Part shown: piece by piece, positions 32,600 to 42,648 of the stretch
How the letters are laid out: every line of letters begins with the position of its first letter
How positions within the stretch are numbered: the stretch's first letter is position 1
Source: Candidatus Omnitrophota bacterium
Lineage (GTDB): Bacteria; Omnitrophota; Gorgyraeia; Zapsychrales; Zapsychraceae
DNA length: 43,213 bases
Reading direction: 5' to 3'
Assembly (NCBI GenBank): GCA_023247445.1
Contig: JAHFGL010000018.1
Location: 1-43,213 of the forward strand
Program-made: the position numbers and the translations under genes
Notes under the pieces: model-generated
Told to the model about the DNA's origin: nothing
Seen by the model: the letters and a program-made list of their open reading frames with translations, nothing else
The model's database searches: none

Positions 32600-33613
32600 A
32601 TGGCTGAAGCGAACAAAACTGTTGACTTGGAGAATCGAAAAAAGGCGTTGGATCTGGCTCTAACCCAAATTGAAAAACAATTTGGTAAAGGGTCAATCAT
32701 GAAGCTCGATGGCAATGTCATTAAGGACATTGATGTTATCCCAACGGGATCATTGTCGTTAGATGTTGCCTTAGGCGTAGGCGGCGTTCCCCGTGGACGC
32801 GTGATTGAAGTTTATGGGCCAGAATCATCTGGAAAAACAACTCTTACCTTAAGTGTCATTAGCCAAGTGCAGAAAATGGGTGGCGTAGCGGCGTTTATTG
32901 ATGCCGAGCATGCTTTTGATTCTGCGTATGCAAAACGCGTTGGCGTTAAACTTGATGATTTACTCATTTCCCAACCGGATACAGGAGAACAAGCCTTAGA
33001 AATTGCTGAGACGCTGGTGCGATCTAACGCGGTTGATCTTGTTGTCATTGATTCTGTGGCGGCGTTAACCCCACGTGCTGAAATTGAGGGTGAAATGGGC
33101 GATTCTCACATGGGACTTCAAGCCCGACTTATGTCTCAGGCGCTTCGTAAATTAACGGCGGCGATTAACAAATCTCATACGTGTATTATTTTTATCAATC
33201 AGATCCGCATGAAAATTGGCGTTATGTTTGGTAATCCTGAAACGACAACCGGTGGACGCGCACTCAAATTTTATGCCTCGGTTCGTATCGATCTTCGTCG
33301 GATAGAATCGATTAAGCAAGGGGAAGAGATTGTTGGGAATTTGGTTAGAGCCAAAATCGTGAAGAATAAAGTGGCCGCGCCATTTCGCGAAGCAGAATTT
33401 GAGATCCATTTTAACGAAGGGATTTCTTATACCGCGGATGTTTTAGATCTAGGCGTTAAAAACAATGTCATTGAAAAATCTGGAGCTTGGTTTAATTTTG
33501 AAGGGGAAAAATTAGGACAAGGAAAAGAAAATGTCCGTAAATTCTTAAATGAAAATCCCAAAACCCTCCACAAGGTCGAGAAACAAATTAAGACAAAGCT
33601 GGGGATTAAATAG
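32600..33613 (+). CDS. recA: Recombinase A
   Basis: RecA forms filaments on single-stranded DNA, pairs homologous strands and triggers SOS. The 337-residue protein has Walker A GPESSGKT (73-80), the L1 region [13 protein letters not shown], and the L2 region GNPETTTGG. The start is ATG 32600 (MAEANKT): GGAGGG lies just upstream and would be inside the track's longer frame. recX follows after 6 nt. Confidence 0.98.
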   Translation: MAEANKTVDLENRKKALDLALTQIEKQFGKGSIMKLDGNVIKDIDVIPTGSLSLDVALGVGGVPRGRVIEVYGPESSGKTTLTLSVISQVQKMGGVAAFIDAEHAFDSAYAKRVGVKLDDLLISQPDTGEQALEIAETLVRSNAVDLVVIDSVAALTPRAEIEGEMGDSHMGLQARLMSQALRKLTAAINKSHTCIIFINQIRMKIGVMFGNPETTTGGRALKFYASVRIDLRRIESIKQGEEIVGNLVRAKIVKNKVAAPFREAEFEIHFNEGISYTADVLDLGVKNNVIEKSGAWFNFEGEKLGQGKENVRKFLNENPKTLHKVEKQIKTKLGIK

Positions 33614-33619
33614 CCACGT

Positions 33620-34108
33620 ATGCCAGAACCCATAAATAATATGGGGAGAGATGCGCGAAAGACATTGTCGAAGGCAAAGCTTGCGGTTGAACGGTTACTG
33701 AAAATTCGATTACGCAGCGAGAAAGAAATTAAGGACAAGTTAAAACAAAAAAACTTTAGCACGGACGTTATCGACGCAACCATTCAATACTTCAAGAAAT
33801 TGGACTTAGTTAATGACCGCCAATTTGCCCAAAAATGGATTGAATCACGCCTGCTCAAGCCCTTCGGAATTAATCGCATCCGATTTGAATTAAGAACAAA
33901 AGGGGTCGATGAAGTAATCATCCAAAAACAATTAGAAGACGCGTTGGATGATTTTCCCGAGGAGGATGTTGTGTCATCCCTAGCGCAAAGACGCGCTACT
34001 CTCTATAAGGGAATCGATAAGGCAAAGATAAAACAACGATTATATGGTTATTTGGTTCGTAAAGGATTTCAGAGCACGGCAATCTTTAAAGCATTAAAGA
34101 AAATATGA
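33620..34108 (+). CDS. recX: Regulatory protein RecX
   Basis: RecX limits RecA filament growth. The 162-residue protein has the three-helix repeats of the family: AKLAVERLLKIRLRSEKEIKDK, then LDLVNDRQFAQKWIESRL and GINRIRFELRTKGVDEVII. It follows recA by 6 nt and overlaps alaS by 4 nt. The recA-recX-alaS order is common in bacteria. Confidence 0.93.
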   Translation: MPEPINNMGRDARKTLSKAKLAVERLLKIRLRSEKEIKDKLKQKNFSTDVIDATIQYFKKLDLVNDRQFAQKWIESRLLKPFGINRIRFELRTKGVDEVIIQKQLEDALDDFPEEDVVSSLAQRRATLYKGIDKAKIKQRLYGYLVRKGFQSTAIFKALKKI

Positions 34109-36681
34109 CAACTAACGAAATTCGAGAAAAATTCTTAAAATTTTTTGAAGGCAAAGGACATACAATTGTCGCGAGCGATTCGCTTGTGCCTAAGGATGAT
34201 CCAACCGTTTTGTTTACGACGGCGGGGATGCAACAATTTAAACGACAATTTTTAGGGCACATCGAAGGCTACACGCGCGCGGCTACTTCGCAAAAATGTC
34301 TACGTACGGATGATCTTGATAAGGTTGGCAAAACACCGTGTCATCATACGTTCTTTGAGATGCTTGGAAATTTTTCTTTTGGCGATTACTTTAAAAAGGA
34401 AGCGATTCAATACGCGTGGGAATTTTTGACGAAAGAACTGAAACTCGATGGCGAAAAGCTCTGGGTTTCTGTTTATGAAGAAGATGATGAGGCGTATAAC
34501 GAATGGATTAAGATGGGTTTTCCAAAAGAAAAAATCGTTCGCTTGGGTGATAAAGATAATTTTTGGCCGGCCGAAGCCAAAAAAAATGGTCCTAATGGTC
34601 CGTGCGGCCCGTGCTCTGAAATCTTTTTTGATTATGGCGTCAATGCCGAATGCAAAAGCAAAAAGTGCGATCCGTCATGCAACTGCGGACGCTTTACGGA
34701 AGTTTGGAATCTTGTCTTTACTCAATTCAATCGTAAAGACGGCGGTGTCTTAGAACCGCTTCCCGGGAAAAACATTGATACCGGCATGGGGCTAGAAAGA
34801 CTCGTTGCCGTTGTGCAAGGCAAAAAAAACAATTATGAAACCGATTTGTTTGAACCGATCCTAAAAGAGATAAAGAATACGTTTCCAAAAATTACAGAAA
34901 CAGATGCGAGAATTATTGCTGATCATTTAAGAGCGGTTGTGTTTGGAATTAGCGACGGTGTGCTGCCATCGAATGAAGGCCGTGGTTATATTATGCGCAA
35001 ACTAATTGTAAACATGACAAATATTTTTTTACAAGCAGGGATAGAACGACCCCTGGCCTATACATTTGTTGATACTGTGGTTAAGGTCATGGGAAAAACA
35101 TATCCCAAGCTAATCCAGGATCAAAACACTATAGAAGAGGTTATTAAGCGAACTGAAGAATCTGTTATAAAATTGACCAAAGAAAAAGTTCCAGAACTTA
35201 ATGAAATTCTTCTTAAAGAATCGGATCCAAAAAAACTGGGTAAAATTTATTTCCGGTATCGTGATACACACGGCTTATCGTTAGCAACGATTGTTACGGT
35301 ATCCCAGGAGGCTGGAATATCAAAAGACACCCATCGTGAAGCGATGAAGTATTATGATGAGCTTATGGAGCAACAAAAAGATCGTTCCCGCGCATCAAGC
35401 AAGATGACGGGAGATCGTTTCGCCGACATTGAGCTTGAGCTCGCTGGCATCGCTAAAACAAAATTCATAGGTTATGAACACGTAGAAGGCCAGGCAAAAA
35501 TCTTAAAATTATTCGTTGATGATAAGGAAGTAAACCAAGTCACAGCCGGTGATCATGTGAAAGTAATTTTAGACCAAACCCCATTTTACGCTGAAGCCGG
35601 TGGGCAAATTGGTGATACAGGTTGTTTGATTGGAAAGCAGGGCAAAATTCGCATCTTGGATACAAAAAAGCAGGACGACATTTATCTTCATTTTGGCGAA
35701 GTTGACAATGGTGAATTAAAAACAATCGAAACTGTTGAAGCTAAGATTGATGGCAAGCGTCGACTATCGATTATGTGTAACCACACCGCAACGCATCTTT
35801 TACAGGCCGCATTACGAGAAATTTTAGGAAGCCATGTTCAACAACAAGGATCCTTGGTCTCGGACGAAAAATTGCGGTTTGATTTTACCCAGCCAAAACA
35901 AATCTCGACAGAAGAAATAGCGATGATCGAAAATAAGGTTAATGAGATTGTAACGAAAAAAATAGCTGTTGAAGTTGAAAAGCTTAAACTCGAAGAGGCC
36001 AAAAAGAAGGGGGCACTCGCATTTTTTGCTGAAAAATATGGTCAAGAGGTTCGTGTGGTGACGATCGGCAACTTTTCCAAAGAATTTTGCGGCGGTACAC
36101 ACTTAAAGAATACTGGAGAAATCGAAGTGTTTAAAATCACCTCCCAAGGATCCGTTGCCCAAGGTATCCGACGGCTAGAAGCCAAAACTGGGGTAGGGGC
36201 TAAAGAATATCTCAAGGAAAAACAAAAAGAAGAGTCAGAGCGTGAAAATTCAAATAAGCTGCGCGCCGCTGTTGAAGAAAAAGAAAAAAAACGGTTATCA
36301 GAGATCTTGAAATCTGTTCATGAAGAAATAAAATTAAGTCCTGTTGTGAGTGGGACAACACTTTACATAAAGAAAATCGAACACATGGAGGTCAATAACT
36401 TAAAAAAAATCGCCGATCTTGTTAAACAAACGGCGCCATCTTCAGCGGTTGTTTTAGGCACGAACAATGAAACCAGCGCCTCAATCATCGTTTCGGTTTC
36501 TGATGATCTGGTTGCAAAAGGCATTAAGGCCAATGATTTAGTTAAAGAAATTGCGCCGCTCTTTAACGGCACAGGTGGTGGACGACCTCAGCTTGCTCAA
36601 GTCGGCAGTAAAGAAGCGGGCAAGGTTGATTCGGCCATGGCCGAGGCTACACGTTTAATAAAGGAAAAAATTACGCGATGA
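34105..36681 (+). CDS. alaS: Alanyl-tRNA synthetase
   Basis: The 858-residue enzyme charges tRNA-Ala. The N-terminal aminoacylation domain has KCLRTDDLDKVG and HHTFFEMLGNFSFGDYF. The editing domain carries HTATH (about residue 558) and CGGTH further on, which bind zinc. The C-Ala domain has the glycine-rich GTGGGRPQLAQVG. A cysteine-rich loop (KKCDPSCNCGRF) sits in the catalytic half, as in several bacteria. It overlaps recX and hisD by 4 nt each. Confidence 0.98.
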   Translation: MTTNEIREKFLKFFEGKGHTIVASDSLVPKDDPTVLFTTAGMQQFKRQFLGHIEGYTRAATSQKCLRTDDLDKVGKTPCHHTFFEMLGNFSFGDYFKKEAIQYAWEFLTKELKLDGEKLWVSVYEEDDEAYNEWIKMGFPKEKIVRLGDKDNFWPAEAKKNGPNGPCGPCSEIFFDYGVNAECKSKKCDPSCNCGRFTEVWNLVFTQFNRKDGGVLEPLPGKNIDTGMGLERLVAVVQGKKNNYETDLFEPILKEIKNTFPKITETDARIIADHLRAVVFGISDGVLPSNEGRGYIMRKLIVNMTNIFLQAGIERPLAYTFVDTVVKVMGKTYPKLIQDQNTIEEVIKRTEESVIKLTKEKVPELNEILLKESDPKKLGKIYFRYRDTHGLSLATIVTVSQEAGISKDTHREAMKYYDELMEQQKDRSRASSKMTGDRFADIELELAGIAKTKFIGYEHVEGQAKILKLFVDDKEVNQVTAGDHVKVILDQTPFYAEAGGQIGDTGCLIGKQGKIRILDTKKQDDIYLHFGEVDNGELKTIETVEAKIDGKRRLSIMCNHTATHLLQAALREILGSHVQQQGSLVSDEKLRFDFTQPKQISTEEIAMIENKVNEIVTKKIAVEVEKLKLEEAKKKGALAFFAEKYGQEVRVVTIGNFSKEFCGGTHLKNTGEIEVFKITSQGSVAQGIRRLEAKTGVGAKEYLKEKQKEESERENSNKLRAAVEEKEKKRLSEILKSVHEEIKLSPVVSGTTLYIKKIEHMEVNNLKKIADLVKQTAPSSAVVLGTNNETSASIIVSVSDDLVAKGIKANDLVKEIAPLFNGTGGGRPQLAQVGSKEAGKVDSAMAEATRLIKEKITR

Positions 36682-37901
36682 AAATTCTACGCCGAGGGGA
36701 ATCGTTACAAAAACTTTATAACCGTAATCTCTTTGCCCGCAAAAAGCATATTGAAGAGAAGGTTAGAGGTATCATCGATGACATCCGTTTTAACGGTGAT
36801 GATGCGGTAATTCGCTATACGAAAAGATTTGATAAGGTTAAACTTACGGCCAAAGAACTACGTGTGCCAGAAAATGAAATCAGCGGCGCCTTTCAAAATA
36901 TCACCGGGGATTTTATCGCTAGCCTAAAAACAATCCTTAACAATGTTTCAGGTTTTTATAAAAAGCAAATTCAAAAGCCATGCCGCGTGCGTGATGAGGA
37001 CGGTATCTTACTTAAAGAAAATATTCTTCCGCTGGACTCGGTTGGGATTTATATTCCCGCGGGAACGGCGCCCTTGGTCTCATCCGTTTACATGACCGCC
37101 TTGCCAGCGAAAATCGCCGGCGTTAAACGTGTAGTGATTGCAACACCACCAGATAAAAATGGCCATGTGAATCCTTACATTTTGGCGGTGGCGAATTTAC
37201 TTAAGGTAAATGAAATTTATAAAATCGGTGGGGCGCAAGCAATCGCTGCGCTCGCCCTTGGGACAAAAACAATTCCTAAAGTTGATAAGATTATTGGTCC
37301 GGGAAATATGTATGTCACCGAAGCCAAGCGTCAGCTCTTTGGATTTGTTGACATCGATATGTTAGCTGGGCCAACGGAACTTGTCATTATCGCCAATCGC
37401 TACAGTAATACAGACTATATCGTGGCGGACATGGAAGCGCAGTGTGAGCACGTTGGTGGTGTAGCCATTTTGGTCACAACCAATAAAAAACTTTTAAAAG
37501 AACTTAAAAATAAAGTTCCAAAAGGGTATGGCATCTACGCCAAAAATATCGAAGAAGCTATTACGATCGCTAACAGTATTGCGCCAGAACATTTGCAGAT
37601 TCTAACGAATAATCCAAATGCTATTGCTAATCAAATCCGTCATGCCGGAGCAATTTTCTTAGGTGATTACAGCCCGACAGCACTCGGAGATTACGCCGCT
37701 GGTCCAAGCCACGTTTTACCGACGCTAGGAACGGCAAAATTTTTCTCTGGATTATGTTTATCGGATTTTACCAAACGTAGTCACATCATTTCCTATTCCA
37801 AACGCGCGCTTGAAAAAATTAAAGGACCGATTGAAAAAATCGCGACCCTTGAAGGTTTACCAAAACATTACGAATCCGTTAATATCCGTTTTAAAAATTG
37901 A
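36678..37901 (+). CDS. hisD: Histidinol dehydrogenase
   Basis: HisD oxidises histidinol to histidine in two NAD-dependent steps. The 407-residue protein has the family signatures YIPAGTAPLVSSVYMTALPA, IGGAQAIAALA, GPGNMYVTEAKR, GPTELVIIA, the catalytic pair in APEHLQI, and PSHVLPT. It starts 4 nt before the end of alaS, so the his genes may be read on from the recA promoter. No hisG or hisC is present here. Confidence 0.97.
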   Translation: MKILRRGESLQKLYNRNLFARKKHIEEKVRGIIDDIRFNGDDAVIRYTKRFDKVKLTAKELRVPENEISGAFQNITGDFIASLKTILNNVSGFYKKQIQKPCRVRDEDGILLKENILPLDSVGIYIPAGTAPLVSSVYMTALPAKIAGVKRVVIATPPDKNGHVNPYILAVANLLKVNEIYKIGGAQAIAALALGTKTIPKVDKIIGPGNMYVTEAKRQLFGFVDIDMLAGPTELVIIANRYSNTDYIVADMEAQCEHVGGVAILVTTNKKLLKELKNKVPKGYGIYAKNIEEAITIANSIAPEHLQILTNNPNAIANQIRHAGAIFLGDYSPTALGDYAAGPSHVLPTLGTAKFFSGLCLSDFTKRSHIISYSKRALEKIKGPIEKIATLEGLPKHYESVNIRFKN

Positions 37902-37912
37902 AAGGATCTTAG

Positions 37913-38521
37913 ATGAAGCCACGCAAAGCCAGTTTAGAACGTAAAAGCAAAGAAACAGAAATCGTTGCTGAACTAAATATCGATGGCAAAGGCCAAACCA
38001 AAATCAAAACGCCCATCGGCATTTTAGATCACATGCTCGAGCTATTTGCTTTCCATGGCTATTTTGATTTGAATTTAGAAGTTAAAAAAGCGGATGTCCA
38101 AATTGATATTCATCACACCAATGAAGATGTCGGAATTGTTTTGGGCAAACTTTTTAAAAAAGCACTCGATGAAAAACAAGGCATTCGACGTTTCGGCTAC
38201 GCCTTTTCTCCAATGGAGTCAACCTTGGGACGCACCGTTGTTGATATTAGCGGCCGCGGCTATCTAACACTTCAAGTCGAAGGCAATGTCGTCATTAAAG
38301 ATCAGGAAGGATATTCCATTAGCTACTTGGAACATTTTTTAGAATCTTTTGCCCATGGATTAGGCGCGACGATCAATGTTCACATTTCAAAGCCCAGTGA
38401 AGATTTGCATACCAATATTGAAACGGTGTTTAAGTCTTTGGGCCTTGCCTTAGATCAAGCCACACAGATTGATCCTCGTAGAGAAGGAACAGTTCCATCG
38501 ACAAAGGGAATTATTGACTGA
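37913..38521 (+). CDS. hisB: Imidazoleglycerol-phosphate dehydratase
   Basis: HisB (IGPD) makes imidazole acetol phosphate. The 202-residue monofunctional form is present, with no HisN phosphatase domain. Metal-binding motifs are DHMLELFAFHG, DIHHTNEDVGI, YLEHFLESFAHG and DLHTNIE. AAAGGAT lies before the ATG. Confidence 0.97.
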   Translation: MKPRKASLERKSKETEIVAELNIDGKGQTKIKTPIGILDHMLELFAFHGYFDLNLEVKKADVQIDIHHTNEDVGIVLGKLFKKALDEKQGIRRFGYAFSPMESTLGRTVVDISGRGYLTLQVEGNVVIKDQEGYSISYLEHFLESFAHGLGATINVHISKPSEDLHTNIETVFKSLGLALDQATQIDPRREGTVPSTKGIID

Positions 38522-38588
38522 GTCACCAGTCACCAAGTCACAAGGTCACCAAAATAATGGTGACGTGGTGACCGGTGACATTGTGACC
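38521..38588. repeat. Heptad-periodic inverted repeat array 4 (GTCACCA type)
   Basis: AGTCACC, AGTCACC, AAGTCAC and AAGGTCACC on the left face GGTGACG, TGGTGACC and GGTGACA on the right. The arms pair well, with an AAAATAA loop. It starts at the hisB stop and ends 11 nt before hisH. hisH has no Shine-Dalgarno sequence. Confidence 0.82.
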
Positions 38589-38599
38589 TTTATTTTATT

Positions 38600-39208
38600 A
38601 TGATAGCCATCATCGACTACGGCATGGGAAATTTACGCAGCGTACAGAAGGCCTTGGAATCTGTTGGCGCCACGGCTACCATTACGCAAAAAGTATCTGA
38701 TCTTAAACGAGCTGACAAAATCGTTTTGCCCGGCGTCGGCGCAATGCAGCCAGCGATGAAAAGATTGTCGGCGCTCAAACTTATTGAGCCGATTAAAAAA
38801 GCAATCCAAGAAGGCAAACCGTTTTTAGGAATCTGTTTGGGTTTACAATTACTATTTGAAACAAGTCAAGAAGGTGGCGCCGTCAAAGGTTTGGGAATCA
38901 TAAAGGGAAAGGTAAAAAAGTTTAAATCTTCATTAAAAGTTCCGCACATGGGTTGGAATCAATTAAATGTTGTCCAAACCAAATGCCCACTACTCAATAA
39001 TATCAAGAAGGATACCAACGTTTATTTTTGTCATTCGTATTTTGTTGCGCCAAAAGAGAAAAAAATCATCGCGGCAACAACGGATTATGGCATTGAGTTT
39101 GCCTCGGCTATTTGCCGTGATAATGTTTTTGGCGTGCAGTTTCACCCTGAGAAAAGTCAACTGCTTGGTTTAAAAATTTTAGAAAACTTTGTAAGGATAA
39201 AGACATGA
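38600..39208 (+). CDS. hisH: Imidazole glycerol phosphate synthase, glutaminase subunit
   Basis: HisH releases ammonia from glutamine for HisF. The 202-residue class I amidotransferase has the nucleophile cysteine in GICLGLQLLFE and the His-Glu pair in GVQFHPEKSQ. The N-terminal IIDYGMGNLRSV is diagnostic. It overlaps hisA by 4 nt. Confidence 0.97.
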   Translation: MIAIIDYGMGNLRSVQKALESVGATATITQKVSDLKRADKIVLPGVGAMQPAMKRLSALKLIEPIKKAIQEGKPFLGICLGLQLLFETSQEGGAVKGLGIIKGKVKKFKSSLKVPHMGWNQLNVVQTKCPLLNNIKKDTNVYFCHSYFVAPKEKKIIAATTDYGIEFASAICRDNVFGVQFHPEKSQLLGLKILENFVRIKT

Positions 39209-39936
39209 TAATTTTTCCTGCCATCGATATTAAGAACGGCCACGTGGTTCGTTTGGTTCAAGGCAAATTCGATCAAGTGACCGAATATTCCAAGGATCCG
39301 ATGATGATCGCCCAACAATGGAAACGCATGGGTGCAACCTGGATTCATGTGGTCGATTTAGATGGTGCAAAGACAGGGCAAATGCAAAATATCCAGACGA
39401 TCTTAGATATTGCGAAGAATGTCAACATACCTCTCCAGGTTGGCGGCGGGATTCGGCGCAAAGAAGATATTGTAAGATTGATTGAAGGAAATATTGGACG
39501 AATCGTTTTGGGAACAAAGGTTATTGAAGATCGTCCATTTTTAGAGAACGTGCTGAAATTATGGCCTAAAAAGATTGCCGTTAGTTTGGACTGTTCGAAC
39601 GGTTTTGTCGCGCAACGAGGATGGACGCAAACCTCCAACATCAAGGCCGTTGATTTAGTAAAAGATTTAGAGAAAATGGGACTCAACTTTTTGATTTATA
39701 CCGACATCGCTCGTGATGGAATGTTGACAGGGCCGAATATTGAAGAGCTTAAAAAAATATTAACTGCGACCAAAATTCCGGTCATTGCTTCTGGTGGCGT
39801 TTCAAATTTAGAAGATATCAAAAAACTTTTGGCACTTAAATCGCAAGGCTTAATCGGCGCCATTACCGGCAAGGCCATTTACGAAGGCAAATTAAATTTA
39901 GACGAAGCGATCAAACTATGCTCACAAAGCGCATAA
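39205..39936 (+). CDS. hisA: ProFAR isomerase
   Basis: HisA isomerises the ProFAR intermediate. The 243-residue barrel has the catalytic Asp in [13 protein letters not shown] and a second in [14 protein letters not shown], with GGGIR and ASGGVSN phosphate loops. It overlaps hisH by 4 nt and hisF by 19 nt. Confidence 0.97.
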   Translation: MIIFPAIDIKNGHVVRLVQGKFDQVTEYSKDPMMIAQQWKRMGATWIHVVDLDGAKTGQMQNIQTILDIAKNVNIPLQVGGGIRRKEDIVRLIEGNIGRIVLGTKVIEDRPFLENVLKLWPKKIAVSLDCSNGFVAQRGWTQTSNIKAVDLVKDLEKMGLNFLIYTDIARDGMLTGPNIEELKKILTATKIPVIASGGVSNLEDIKKLLALKSQGLIGAITGKAIYEGKLNLDEAIKLCSQSA

Positions 39937-40670
39937 TTCCTTGTTTAGATGTTAAAGATGGACGTGTGGTTAAAGGCGTCAATTTTGTTAACCTGCGTGA
40001 TGCCGGCGATCCAGTTACAATTGCCCAGGCCTATAACGATCAAGGCGCGGATGAAATTGTTTTTTTGGATATTACCGCCAGTCATGAACGCCGCTCCATT
40101 ATATTGGATGTGGTTAAACGCACCGCTGAACAAGTTTTTATGCCGCTGACAGTTGGCGGAGGAATCAAGGCAATTGCGGATATTCGCGATCTACTTAACG
40201 CCGGTGCCGACAAGATTTCAATCAATACCGCGGCGGTTAATAATCCTAAATTAATCCGCGAATCAGCTAAAATTTTTGGCAGCCAGTGTATTGTGATTGC
40301 CGTTGATGCTAAAAAATCTAGCAAAGGATGGGAAGTGTATATCCACGGTGGACGAACCCCAACGGGAAAAGATGTCATCAAATGGGTTAAAGAAGTTGAA
40401 AAGTTAGGTGCTGGAGAAATCCTTTTGACCAGCATGGATTTTGATGGAACAAAAAATGGATATGATACAGCGCTAACCGATGCCGTCTGCCGCGCGGTTA
40501 ATATTCCAGTTATTGCCTCCGGTGGCGCTGGCCAACTCGAAGATTTTTATCAGGTCTTCCATAAAACAAAGGCGGATGCGGCGCTCGCAGCTTCCGTATT
40601 TCATTATGGTGAATTAAAAATCCAGGATGTAAAAAAATATCTAAAAAAGAAAAAAATTGGAGTCCGCTGA
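39918..40670 (+). CDS. hisF: Imidazole glycerol phosphate synthase, cyclase subunit
   Basis: HisF uses ammonia from HisH to make the imidazole ring and AICAR. The 250-residue barrel has the catalytic Asp in [16 protein letters not shown] and the second in [15 protein letters not shown], plus VGGGIK and ASGGAGQ phosphate loops. The start ATG lies inside hisA. It shares one base with hisI. Confidence 0.97.
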   Translation: MLTKRIIPCLDVKDGRVVKGVNFVNLRDAGDPVTIAQAYNDQGADEIVFLDITASHERRSIILDVVKRTAEQVFMPLTVGGGIKAIADIRDLLNAGADKISINTAAVNNPKLIRESAKIFGSQCIVIAVDAKKSSKGWEVYIHGGRTPTGKDVIKWVKEVEKLGAGEILLTSMDFDGTKNGYDTALTDAVCRAVNIPVIASGGAGQLEDFYQVFHKTKADAALAASVFHYGELKIQDVKKYLKKKKIGVR

Positions 40671-41029
40671 TGAAAGACAAGAAGATCGAAAAGATTCAAC
40701 TAACAACAAAAACACTGGGCAAACTAAAGTTTAACAATGACGGCTTGATTCCAGCGATCATCCAAGATTACAAGACCAAAGAGGTTTTGATGTTAGCGTA
40801 TATGAATCTTGAATCGATCAAGCGAACGATCAAGTTAGGAAAGACGTGCTTTTGGTCAAGATCCCGTCAAGAATATTGGGTTAAGGGGATGACCTCAGGA
40901 CATTTTCAATTTGTAAAAGATGTGTCTTATGACTGCGATTGTGATACACTTTTGATCAAAGTGCGCCAGATCGGCGCCGCGTGTCATACAAACAAAAAAA
41001 GTTGTTTCTATCGAAAAGTTAAAAAATAG
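40670..41029 (+). CDS. hisI: Phosphoribosyl-AMP cyclohydrolase
   Basis: HisI opens the adenine ring of PR-AMP. The 119-residue single-domain form lacks the HisE part. The [22 protein letters not shown] and [13 protein letters not shown] motifs are the family signature, the cysteines binding zinc with AACHTN. It ends the his run; a REP-like element follows. Confidence 0.96.
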   Translation: MKDKKIEKIQLTTKTLGKLKFNNDGLIPAIIQDYKTKEVLMLAYMNLESIKRTIKLGKTCFWSRSRQEYWVKGMTSGHFQFVKDVSYDCDCDTLLIKVRQIGAACHTNKKSCFYRKVKK

Positions 41030-41035
41030 AAAGTA

Positions 41036-41102
41036 TGTCATTCCCACGAAAGTGGGAATCTAATACTACTATTATTTGATCCCCGCTTTCGCGGGAATGA
41101 CA
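41036..41102. repeat. REP-like palindromic element 3 (TGTCATTCC ... GGAATGACA)
   Basis: TGTCATTCC and GGAATGACA are perfect inverted ends. Each half folds again: CCCAC-GAAA-GTGGG on the left and CCCGC-TTTC-GCGGG on the right. It fills the gap between hisI and trpE. The track's trpE start at 41076 lies inside it, giving the false peptide IPAFAGMTEK. Confidence 0.88.
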
Positions 41103-41114
41103 GAAAAGGCAGCA

Positions 41115-42632
41115 ATGTTATCCGAACAACAATTTCTAGAACTAACTAAAAAAGGCAACCTGATCCCTATCTATGCCGAAATACTTGGGGATCTAGAGAC
41201 GCCTGTTTCAGCGTACTATAAACTCGCTGCCAAAGCCAAATATTCATTCCTTCTTGAATCGGTTGAAGGAGAAGAGAAGATCGCCCGCTTTTCCTTTTTA
41301 GCCAAAGATCCCGAACTCGTTTTCCAAAGTAAAGATAATGTCGTCAAAATCACCCGCATTCAAAACGGCAAGGCGACAACCGAATCAAAACAAATCAAAG
41401 ATACACCGTTATCATTTATCCGCGACATTTTAAAACAATATAAATTTGTTAATATCGATGGGCTTCCGCGATTTTGCGGAGGGATGGTTGGCTACATGAG
41501 CTATGACATCGTGCGCTTCTTTGAAAAGATACCGGCACGAACCAAAGACGATTTAAAATTGCCAGACACACTTTTAATCTTAGCCAAAGACTTGATTATC
41601 TTTGATCATCGTAACCATAAAATCAAAGTTGTTTCGTGCGCGCATGTCAATCCGCAAGATTCCAAAGAAAAAAAGCTAAAAGCCTATAAAAAATCATTAA
41701 AAATAATTGAATCCATGATTACCGCGCTCAATCGACCCGTCGCAGTTTCAAAAAATAAAAATGGACGAAAGGCATCTGCTTCGCTAGAATTGAGGGTCAA
41801 ATCGAGCCTTACAGAGCAACAATTCACAAGTATTGTCGATAAGGCCAAAAAATACATCCAATCTGGTGATATTATCCAGGTTGTTCTTTCTCAACGTTTT
41901 GAGGTCGATTTAAAGACTGATCCGTTTAACATTTATCGATCGCTGCGCGTTCTTAATCCGTCGTCGTACATGTATTATCTTAATTTTGACGGAATTAGAA
42001 TTGTTGGATCTTCTCCTGAGCTTTTGGTTCGTTGCGAAGATGGGGTGGTTGAAACACGTCCCATCGCTGGCACACGGCCACGGGGAGCCAATGAAAAAGA
42101 AGATGCTGATTTAGCCAAAGATCTTCTAAATGATCCAAAAGAAAAGGCTGAACACATCATGCTCGTTGATTTAGGACGCAATGATCTGGGGCGCGTTTGC
42201 AAGGGCGGCAGTGTTAACGTTTCAGAATTTATGATCGTTGAAAAATATTCACATGTCATGCATATTGTCAGTAACGTCAAAGGTCTTTTACGAAACGATA
42301 AAGATAGTTTTGATGTGTTAGAAGCCACATTTCCAGCCGGGACAGTTTCCGGAGCGCCTAAAATTCGAGCCATGGAAATTATCGAAGAGTTAGAAAACAA
42401 TAGGCGCGGACTTTATGCTGGCGCGATTGGTTATTTTAGTTTTTCGGGAAACTTAGATACGTGCATTACCATTCGCACTATTGTGGCCACAAAGAATAAG
42501 GCATATGTTCAGGCGGGGGCCGGAATCGTTGCCGATTCAAATCCTCAAAACGAATTTAACGAAACAATTAACAAAGCGAAAGCGCCAATCAAGGCGATCG
42601 AGTTAGCTTATCAACAATTCAGTTCAACATAA
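41115..42632 (+). CDS. trpE: Anthranilate synthase component I
   Basis: TrpE makes anthranilate from chorismate with ammonia from TrpG. The 505-residue protein has the Trp feedback site LLES (SFLLESVEGEEK) near its N-terminus. The chorismate-binding half shows SSPELLVR, RPIAGTRPRG, DLGRNDLGRV, GTVSGAPKIRAMEIIEELE and GAIGYFSF. ATG 41115 after AAAAGG is the start; the track's extra 13 residues come from the repeat. No trpG follows. Confidence 0.96.
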   Translation: MLSEQQFLELTKKGNLIPIYAEILGDLETPVSAYYKLAAKAKYSFLLESVEGEEKIARFSFLAKDPELVFQSKDNVVKITRIQNGKATTESKQIKDTPLSFIRDILKQYKFVNIDGLPRFCGGMVGYMSYDIVRFFEKIPARTKDDLKLPDTLLILAKDLIIFDHRNHKIKVVSCAHVNPQDSKEKKLKAYKKSLKIIESMITALNRPVAVSKNKNGRKASASLELRVKSSLTEQQFTSIVDKAKKYIQSGDIIQVVLSQRFEVDLKTDPFNIYRSLRVLNPSSYMYYLNFDGIRIVGSSPELLVRCEDGVVETRPIAGTRPRGANEKEDADLAKDLLNDPKEKAEHIMLVDLGRNDLGRVCKGGSVNVSEFMIVEKYSHVMHIVSNVKGLLRNDKDSFDVLEATFPAGTVSGAPKIRAMEIIEELENNRRGLYAGAIGYFSFSGNLDTCITIRTIVATKNKAYVQAGAGIVADSNPQNEFNETINKAKAPIKAIELAYQQFSST

Positions 42633-42648
42633 AAGGAGAAGGTGATTC

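Noticed and set aside
41076-41114. 13-residue N-terminal extension of TrpE
   Set aside because: It is coded by the REP-like repeat; ATG 41115 has a ribosome site.
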